Origin: Marinovum sp.
GTDB lineage: Bacteria > Pseudomonadota > Alphaproteobacteria > Rhodobacterales > Rhodobacteraceae
Assembly (NCBI GenBank): GCA_022447495.1
Contig: JAKVBH010000027.1
Span: forward strand, 1-58,950
Reading direction: 5' to 3'
DNA length: 58,950 nucleotides
Both the position numbers and the translations under genes were made by a program. Positions 53,543 through 58,950 of the stretch are shown here, piece by piece (position 1 is the first letter of the stretch; each line of letters begins with the position of its first letter). The notes beneath the pieces are model-generated. The model searched no databases. It was given only the letters and a program-made list of their open reading frames with translations, and was not told the origin of the DNA.

Positions 53543-54781
53543 TTACTGAAGGAAGCCGTTTTCTTTGGCAGACGCGACATAGGCCGCTTCAACGTCCGCA
53601 AGCGCTTGCTCAGCGGTTTCATTGCCTTGCATGAAGTCGGTCAGCTCGGCACCAAGTGCTGTGTGCATCAGACCCATGTAAGGCAGCATTGGGTATGGGA
53701 TTGTGCCAGATTGCGCGGCCGCATAGACACCAACTGCCGCTGGCGTTGGCTCATAGCCGTCGATGAGCCACACCGCTTGGGTCGCGACGTCGTCGTCTTG
53801 GATCATCTCAGGACGGATACCGTTCATCATAGCCAGGAACGTGGCTTCGGCATCTTCATCAGAGATGTTTTTGGCCACGGTCCAGCCGTCCCACCACAGG
53901 GTGGATGCCGGTGTGTCGCCGCCGCCCACAGTCATCGGGCCCGCAATTGCAAAGCCGTCGACGACGTCTTGTGGCACGCCTTCTGCAGTCACAAGCGTCG
54001 CAGCGCGGGAGCCCCACATGTTCATAAGAGCAACGTTGCCAGCGCGGTATTCCGCGTTGGTCGCGTTGGAATCGTGTGTCAGGAAGTCTGGGTTCATGTA
54101 CTCAGAGAGCGCCTTCATCATCTCAAGCGCTTTCACGCCAGCTTCAGAATTCACGCTTGGCTCAGCCGACCCCGCCTTGAAGTGTGACCCGCCCATGCCC
54201 AGGAACATGTTGTTGAACTCTTGCGCAAGGTTCCAACCGGCTTTGTACGCGCCACCCACTGGGTTTTCGGAGAGGCCTTTTTCGCGCAGCACTTTGGCTG
54301 CTGAGAGCATCTCTTCATAGGTTGTTGGAACTTCGAGGCCAGCCGCTTCAAGCAGGTCGGAACGGTACACAAGGTGTTGTGCGTTCGCCATGAAAGCCAC
54401 AGCCATCGCATTGCCACCAATTGTGATGATCTGATTTTTCTTCAGGTCGCCGCCGTGCTTTGCAATAAGGTCATCGAGTGGACGGATCACATCGTTGTTC
54501 ATCAATGCAACGATGGAAGAATTCGCAATGATCGCCGAGGTATATTCAGCAGGGTCGCCCTGCATGCCTGGCAAGTTGATCGACTGGTGATCCGCAGTGA
54601 GGTTGGTGGTCACTTCGACACTGTCGCCTGCACATGCCACAGCATTTGCGCCCACGGTTTGGATCGCGGGGAATTCGTTGCCGACAATCGACACGCGACC
54701 ATCGGTGATGCCGCAACCGGCAAATGCCGCGCCTGCAGACACGACCAGAGCAGCGGCTGCTACTGTGTTTCTCAGAAACAT
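53543..54781 (-). CDS. Extracellular solute-binding protein (CUT1 type)
   Basis: 412-aa periplasmic binding protein with a signal peptide (MFLRNTVAAAALVVSAGAAFA) directly followed by GCG, so cleavage could be before a Cys (weak lipobox) or just before G. The mature part contains a CUT1 hinge/binding core (LWWDGWTVAKNISDEDAEATFLAMMNGI). The family transports mono- and oligosaccharides, polyols and glycerol-phosphate-like compounds; the specific ligand is not predictable. The start at ATG 54781 has an AGGGAGA sequence upstream. It is followed by the REP-like hairpin. Confidence 0.9.
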   Translation of the reverse strand: MFLRNTVAAAALVVSAGAAFAGCGITDGRVSIVGNEFPAIQTVGANAVACAGDSVEVTTNLTADHQSINLPGMQGDPAEYTSAIIANSSIVALMNNDVIRPLDDLIAKHGGDLKKNQIITIGGNAMAVAFMANAQHLVYRSDLLEAAGLEVPTTYEEMLSAAKVLREKGLSENPVGGAYKAGWNLAQEFNNMFLGMGGSHFKAGSAEPSVNSEAGVKALEMMKALSEYMNPDFLTHDSNATNAEYRAGNVALMNMWGSRAATLVTAEGVPQDVVDGFAIAGPMTVGGGDTPASTLWWDGWTVAKNISDEDAEATFLAMMNGIRPEMIQDDDVATQAVWLIDGYEPTPAAVGVYAAAQSGTIPYPMLPYMGLMHTALGAELTDFMQGNETAEQALADVEAAYVASAKENGFLQ

Positions 54782-54862
54782 ATAGTCTCTCCCTATTGTG
54801 CGGGCCCTTTTGTTGAGAACCCATTGCATTGCCCTGCGGCCGCAGGACGCTCTTGCGAGGCG

Positions 54863-55912
54863 TTACACCCCGATCCGTTCACCCGTTTCAGCGCTGAACA
54901 GGTGACAGATGCCGGCGGGAATGCGGAAATGCACCGTATCCCCAATGTCTGTGCGGTATTCTTTGTGCGCTTTCACAGAAAGCTGGGACCCGGCCACGCG
55001 GATGGTCACCATCGTGGCATCGCCCAAAAGCTCCATTGCGTAGACCGCCGCGGCAGCCTCGCCGTCGGCGTCGGTCACTTCGGCATCCTCGGCACGGAAG
55101 CCCAATGTAACCTTGCCATTTGGACAGCTCAGCCCGCTGATTTTGATGCCATCGGCGCTAAAGGTGCCGTCGATCACCTCGCCTTCAACCAAGTTCATCG
55201 CCGGGCTTCCAATAAAGCTCGCGACGAAGGTGTTGGCGGGGTTGTCGTAGATATCAGTGGGCGTGCCCACTTGCTGCACGATGCCTTTATTCATCACCAC
55301 AACACGATCTGCCAGCGTCATCGCTTCGATCTGGTCGTGGGTCACGTAGACCGTGGTCACCTGCAATTCGTGGCTCAAGTTTTTGATCTGAGCCCGCGTG
55401 GAGACGCGCAGCTTGGCGTCGAGATTTGAGAGCGGCTCGTCCATCAAGAAAACGTTTGGCTGGCGCACGATTGCGCGGGCAAGTGCCACGCGCTGACGTT
55501 GACCACCGGAAAGCTCCGCAGGCTTGCGGTGCAGGAACGGCTCAAGCTCCACCATACCAGCGGCGCGCATCACACGATCGTCATGGGTCGCCGGATCCAC
55601 TTTGCGCACTTTGAGCGGAAACCGAATGTTCTCATAGACGTTGAGGTTGGGATAGAGACCGTAGGATTGAAACACCATCGAGATGTCCCGGTCCTTGGGC
55701 TCCTTGTCATTCATGCGCTCTCCGCCGATCATGATATCGCCCTCGGTCGGATCTTCGAGACCCGCAATCATGCGCATCGTTGTGGTCTTGCCGCAGCCTG
55801 ATGGTCCGAGAAGCACGAGAAACTCGCGGTCCGCAATTGTCATGTCGAAATTATCGACACCGACAAAGGACCCCCAGCGCTTTGACACGTTGCGCAATTG
55901 AATGTCGGCCAT
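54863..55912 (-). CDS. CUT1 sugar ABC ATPase (UgpC/MalK type)
   Basis: 349-aa ATPase with an N-terminal cassette (Walker A GPSGCGKTTTMRM, signature [15 protein letters not shown], Walker B VFLMDEPLSNLD) and a C-terminal TOBE/regulatory domain (LGFRAEDAEV, IRVAGSQLSVKAH). It powers the permease pair. The start is ATG 55912 (MADIQLRNVSK). It is the first gene of the minus-strand arm, 28 bp downstream of the nearer LacI-type operator. Confidence 0.93.
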   Translation of the reverse strand: MADIQLRNVSKRWGSFVGVDNFDMTIADREFLVLLGPSGCGKTTTMRMIAGLEDPTEGDIMIGGERMNDKEPKDRDISMVFQSYGLYPNLNVYENIRFPLKVRKVDPATHDDRVMRAAGMVELEPFLHRKPAELSGGQRQRVALARAIVRQPNVFLMDEPLSNLDAKLRVSTRAQIKNLSHELQVTTVYVTHDQIEAMTLADRVVVMNKGIVQQVGTPTDIYDNPANTFVASFIGSPAMNLVEGEVIDGTFSADGIKISGLSCPNGKVTLGFRAEDAEVTDADGEAAAAVYAMELLGDATMVTIRVAGSQLSVKAHKEYRTDIGDTVHFRIPAGICHLFSAETGERIGV

Positions 55913-55940
55913 ATCAGCGAATCCCCCCGTCGAGTTCTTT

Positions 55941-55958
55941 TTTGCATACGCTTGCAAA
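55941..55958. promoter_or_regulatory. LacI-type operator O1 (near transporter gene)
   Basis: TTTGCATACGCTTGCAAA: arms TTTGCA/TGCAAA around a centre with CG at the dyad, as in LacI-family operators. It is the exact reverse complement of the second site at 55996-56013, 55 bp away centre to centre. Located 28 bp from the ATPase start codon. The LacI protein in the locus (45280-46305) is the likely binder (inference). Confidence 0.85.
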
Positions 55959-55995
55959 AACGCTAGACTTCCGGACTACCACTTGGCAAGACTTT

Positions 55996-56013
55996 TTTGC
56001 AAGCGTATGCAAA
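55996..56013. promoter_or_regulatory. LacI-type operator O2 (near plus-strand NTF2 gene)
   Basis: TTTGCAAGCGTATGCAAA, the exact reverse complement of O1. It ends 9 bp before the ATG at 56023, overlapping or abutting the ribosome-binding region (GAGGA at 56014-56018). Binding here would block the plus-strand transcript directly. Confidence 0.85.
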
Positions 56014-56022
56014 GAGGAACAA

Positions 56023-57027
56023 ATGACTGATTTTCAATCAGAAAAGGATTTGGTACGTGCAATGCATCGTGCCTTGGACGCCGCTACCGCTGATGCTGCT
56101 GGTGCAGCAATGTCGAAATTCATGTCTCCCGATTGCCTATGGCGGGGGTATGCGCCGTTCTATGAGCAAACTGGCCCCAAAGCGATTGCAAAGGCCTTTT
56201 GGTCCCCTCTGAAATCCAGTTGGTCAGCGCTTGTACGCCGAGAAGATATCTTCTTTGCCGGGCTCAATGAAATTGATGATTTTCAAAGCACTTGGGTGGT
56301 GTCCATGGGTCATCTCATGGGGCTTTTTGATGCGCCCTGGCTTGGGATCGCACCCACCGGGAAAATGGTCTTTCTGCGCTATGCCGAGTTCAACAAGGTC
56401 GAAGGCGGCACAATCACACAGCAATCCATCTACATCGACATCCCCCATGTCATGATGCAAGCCGGGCTACAGCCCTTCCCCCCCCAGACCGCCGCGCATT
56501 TCGTCCAACCTGGCCCAGCGACTCACGACGGCTTGCTCTATGACGCCCAAGACCCGGTTGAAGGCGAAACAACGCTGGCGGCCATCAATGCCATGATCAG
56601 CGATCTTGGAACATGGAGCCTCGGGCTACCACTCGAAGACGAGCTGCGACGCACATGGACAGAAGACATGATCTGGTACGGACCCGCAGGGATCGGGTCG
56701 ACCTACACCATTGAACGCTACGCTAAACAGCATTCCGGCCCCTTCCGCGCCGCCTTCTCAGACCGGTCCGGCACCGGGCACTTTGCGCGCTTGGCCGAGG
56801 GCGCTTATGGGGGCTTCATTGGCTGGCCCAACTTCACTGCGCGTCACACCGGCGGCTTTATGGGTATGCCCGCGACCGAGAACCTAGGTGAGTTCCGGGT
56901 GGTCGATATCTACCGTCGCTCGGGCGACAAATTGGCCGAGAATTGGGTTTTCATTGATCTTGTCCACTTCTGGAAACAGCAAGGCGTCGATATCCTCGCG
57001 CGCATGACAGAGGTGCCACGCACATGA
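56023..57027 (+). CDS. NTF2/SnoaL-like protein (two-domain), 3
   Basis: 334-aa protein with two NTF2-like segments. The first starts at VRAMHRALDAATADAAGAAM and contains LWRGYAPF and IDIPHVMMQAG. The second contains WYGPAGIG (218-225), GPFRAAFSDRSG, HTGGFMGMPAT and the end ENWVFIDLVHFWKQQGVDIL. It is paralogous to the protein at 47060-48067 and shares motifs with that at 49554-50078. The start at ATG 56023 has GAGGA upstream; the longer open frame crosses the operator region. First gene of the plus-strand arm, overlapping the amidohydrolase by 4 nt. Confidence 0.8.
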   Translation: MTDFQSEKDLVRAMHRALDAATADAAGAAMSKFMSPDCLWRGYAPFYEQTGPKAIAKAFWSPLKSSWSALVRREDIFFAGLNEIDDFQSTWVVSMGHLMGLFDAPWLGIAPTGKMVFLRYAEFNKVEGGTITQQSIYIDIPHVMMQAGLQPFPPQTAAHFVQPGPATHDGLLYDAQDPVEGETTLAAINAMISDLGTWSLGLPLEDELRRTWTEDMIWYGPAGIGSTYTIERYAKQHSGPFRAAFSDRSGTGHFARLAEGAYGGFIGWPNFTARHTGGFMGMPATENLGEFRVVDIYRRSGDKLAENWVFIDLVHFWKQQGVDILARMTEVPRT

Positions 57028-57905
57028 CCAATCGCATTGACGCCCACCATCACCTTTGGGACCTAAACGCTGTGCATTACCCTTGGCTCATGGCCAAAGG
57101 AAAACCGCGCTTCTTTGGCCATCCTGCCTCGATCCAGAGGGACTATCTCCTGCCGGAACTGCGCCGGGATGCTGAGGCACATGGCATTGCCGGGTCGGTC
57201 CACATCCAGGTGGGCGCCGAAAGTGGCTGGGACGAGGCGCTCTGGGTGGATACCGTGGCCCAAGCCAATCCAAAATGGCCTATGGTCCAGGTCGCATTTT
57301 GTGACCTCACAGCGCCGGACCGGAGCGCGCAACTCGACAACCTCCAATCGCTGAACTCAGTGCGTGGCATCCGCCAGATCGTCGGTCGCGCGCCCGGAGA
57401 GGACGTTCAAACCGGCACGAATATCCTGCTCAGGGACTCCAAGTTTCTGGAAGGATTGCATGATCTTGCCGAGCGCCGCTTGCGTTTCGATCTGCAACTT
57501 ATCCCCGAACTCATTCCAGCTGCAGCCGAACTCTTTGCAAAATGTCCACAGCTCTCCGTTGTGCTGTGCCATTCCGGCAGCCCGCATGATCGCAGCCCAG
57601 ACGGGCTCGGGTATTGGGCCTCGGTGCTCCGCGATTTATCCACACAGGATCAGATCACCTGCAAGCTGTCAGGTTTGGGCATGTTTGACCACGGCTGGGG
57701 GCCCGAGAGCTTTCGCCCTATCGTGGAAACCGTGTTGGAGCAGTTCGGCGCGACCCGCGTGATGTGGGGCTCCAACTTCCCGGTAGACTCGATCACCTCC
57801 TCCTATGCGCGTCTTTTCAACACGATAGGGACACTTGTGCCTGAGGGCATGCACGATGAAGTGTTCCATAACACCGCGGCGCGAGTCTATGACCTCAAGG
57901 TATAG
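57024..57905 (+). CDS. Amidohydrolase/lactonase-like TIM-barrel protein
   Basis: 293-aa metal-dependent hydrolase of the amidohydrolase_2 / sugar-lactonase-like group (relatives: L-fuconolactonase, L-rhamnonolactonase, PDC hydrolase). The metal motif is DAHHHLWDL near the start, a His lies in VLCHSGSPHD, and the last motif reads MWGSNFPVDS, in which Asn stands where many members have Asp (GSDWP). The Asn form is known in this group and does not prove inactivity. A lactone hydrolysis after sugar oxidation would fit the locus. It overlaps both neighbours (4 nt and 17 nt). Confidence 0.88.
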   Translation: MTNRIDAHHHLWDLNAVHYPWLMAKGKPRFFGHPASIQRDYLLPELRRDAEAHGIAGSVHIQVGAESGWDEALWVDTVAQANPKWPMVQVAFCDLTAPDRSAQLDNLQSLNSVRGIRQIVGRAPGEDVQTGTNILLRDSKFLEGLHDLAERRLRFDLQLIPELIPAAAELFAKCPQLSVVLCHSGSPHDRSPDGLGYWASVLRDLSTQDQITCKLSGLGMFDHGWGPESFRPIVETVLEQFGATRVMWGSNFPVDSITSSYARLFNTIGTLVPEGMHDEVFHNTAARVYDLKV

Positions 57906-58338
57906 CACCACCGTCATCCCCGAGTGGATCGACTACAACGGGCATATGCAGGATTGCTACTACGCCCTGATTTTCAGCCGCGCCGTGGATGGATTTCAGG
58001 ACGATATTGGCGTCGACGCGACCTATCGCCAAACCACGGGACGCACGATTTATCTCCTTGAGAACCACCTCTTCTACCTGCGAGAGGTAAAAGTCGGGGC
58101 CGAAGTCCATGTCGAGACACAACTTATCGGCCATGATTCCAAACGTTTCCATCTTTATATGACGATGTTTGAAAACGGTGACCTGGTGTCGGTGTGCGAA
58201 GTGATTGAACTGCACGTCAATCAACATCCCCAACCACACGCCGAGCCCATGCCAGACGCCGTTCTAGAATGCCTGCGCACGAGATTAATCACAGATTCAG
58301 AGATTGACGCTTGGTGCGAAATTGTGCTTTCGTTGTAA
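57889..58338 (+). CDS. Thioesterase-like hotdog protein
   Basis: 149-aa hotdog-fold protein. The catalytic-region block WIDYNGHMQDCYYALIFSRAVDGF resembles 4HBT-type thioesterases; the later block KRFHLYMTMFENGDLVSVCEVIELHVN is the central strand pair. Similar proteins occur in carnitine catabolism (betainyl-CoA thioesterase). The start at ATG 57889 (MTSRYSTTV) overlaps the amidohydrolase by 17 nt, in the +1 frame. It ends the plus-strand arm; no other CoA enzymes of the locus are seen, so the acyl-CoA substrate is unclear. Confidence 0.85.
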   Translation: MTSRYSTTVIPEWIDYNGHMQDCYYALIFSRAVDGFQDDIGVDATYRQTTGRTIYLLENHLFYLREVKVGAEVHVETQLIGHDSKRFHLYMTMFENGDLVSVCEVIELHVNQHPQPHAEPMPDAVLECLRTRLITDSEIDAWCEIVLSL

Positions 58339-58356
58339 CTGGTTAAAGGCCTTCAC

Positions 58357-58950
58357 TCATATTTCGAAAGTCACGGTGTTGACTGAACCGTAAATCATAC
58401 CGGCTGGTTCTTTTTGTTGCGCCCAGAGGTCAGCAAGGAGCTTTGGATCGAAAGGTTCAAATCCTGTTAGGCCACGATCACGGGGCGCTGTGATCAATTC
58501 ATGAGTCATGTAGTTTAACGCCAGGCCAGCGGTTTCAGACCAACAAGGCAAACTAGAGGAATACTCGGCGCGCTCATTTGTCAGAAGCAAATGGTCATAT
58601 CTTGCCCGGCTCTGTTTCCACCCCTTTTCATGAGGAATACCGCGCACACCGCGTGGCGGATCAATGGCAAGCATGCGCCGACCGGAAAGCACCCAGTAGT
58701 AGGGTGGAATTTTCCTCTCATCGTTCGCATCGGTCAGGTCTGCTGGAATGAATTGGTGCCCCGCTTCCGGATCAAGCTCTAGTATCGCATCCCGGCATCG
58801 TTGACTGTAAAGATGACGGCCATTCCGGAACGTGATCCTGTCAGGAAGTTGCTTGAATGCGCGCTTCCGTTTTACGTCACTTGCACCGACCAAATTGTAT
58901 TCAGACACTCTGTGTCCCTGTTGTCCCGATGACAAGTCACGAGTACCGTT
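58357..58950 (-). CDS. Imm11-like (DUF1629-like) protein, possibly 5'-incomplete
   Basis: The frame is open from a stop at 58357 to the window edge. Starts visible inside are TTG 58935 and GTG 58908 (MSEYNLVG), with no clear Shine-Dalgarno. The 180-odd residues contain LPDRITFRNGRHLYSQRCRD, HQFIPADL and PPYYWVLSGRRMLAID, resembling the Imm11 immunity family that is often paired with polymorphic toxins. No toxin gene is visible in the window, so any partner must lie to the right. I could be wrong on the family. Confidence 0.55.
   Translation of the reverse strand, partial: NGTRDLSSGQQGHRVSEYNLVGASDVKRKRAFKQLPDRITFRNGRHLYSQRCRDAILELDPEAGHQFIPADLTDANDERKIPPYYWVLSGRRMLAIDPPRGVRGIPHEKGWKQSRARYDHLLLTNERAEYSSSLPCWSETAGLALNYMTHELITAPRDRGLTGFEPFDPKLLADLWAQQKEPAGMIYGSVNTVTFEI

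Overview
The window looks like a chromosomal segment of an alphaproteobacterium, most likely a marine Rhodobacterales (Roseobacter-type) species. The evidence is the moderately high GC content, the style of the protein sequences (for example the acetyl-CoA synthetase, IleS, EttA and YejABEF homologues), and short GC-rich intergenic repeats. This placement is inference: there is no rRNA or tRNA gene in the window to confirm it. I see no CRISPR array, integrase, transposase or phage gene.

Left part (1-13 kb). An argD-argF pair closes with a 14-bp-stem hairpin. Next is a MerR-family regulator with a LiuR/PsrA-like operator, leading a fatty-acid beta-oxidation operon: two acyl-CoA dehydrogenases, a glutathione transferase homologue, a thiolase and a FadJ-type bifunctional enzyme, ending in an intrinsic terminator. 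A ParB-like-fold protein and a convergent acetyl-CoA synthetase gene (acs) follow.

Middle part (13-38.7 kb). This is mostly housekeeping: ileS, small DUF proteins, an orphan ParA with an uncharacterised partner, a HugZ/PNPOx-like protein, a MOSC protein, ettA, an L,D-transpeptidase and a geranylgeranyl-reductase-like flavoprotein. A broken SRAP (YedK/HMCES-type) pseudogene is followed by the conserved tesA / ybbA-ybbP divergent unit and an inositol-monophosphatase-family gene. The yejABEF oligopeptide ABC operon comes next. Convergent to it is an RTX protein made almost entirely of 40 back-to-back nonapeptides.

Right part (38.8-58.3 kb). Genes here are tightly overlapped, mostly on the minus strand. 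A five-gene overlapping block (VOC protein, methyltransferase, DUF2157 membrane protein, MetE-like protein, alpha/beta hydrolase) lies next to what I consider the most interesting locus, at about 42.8-58.3 kb. That locus has a LacI regulator, a complete CUT1-type sugar ABC transporter (ATPase, binding protein, two permeases), four proteins with NTF2/SnoaL-like folds (seven apparent domains), a histidinol-dehydrogenase homologue of the HpsN type, an SDR, a bicupin, an amidohydrolase/lactonase-like protein, a hotdog thioesterase-like protein and a shrunken GMC oxidoreductase. Two inverted copies of one 18-bp LacI-type operator lie in the divergent promoter between the transporter and the plus-strand arm. 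The locus reads as a LacI-controlled uptake and catabolic system for an unidentified sugar- or polyol-like compound. I do not recognise it as a described pathway.

The right edge holds a gene resembling the Imm11 immunity family, which may continue beyond the window.
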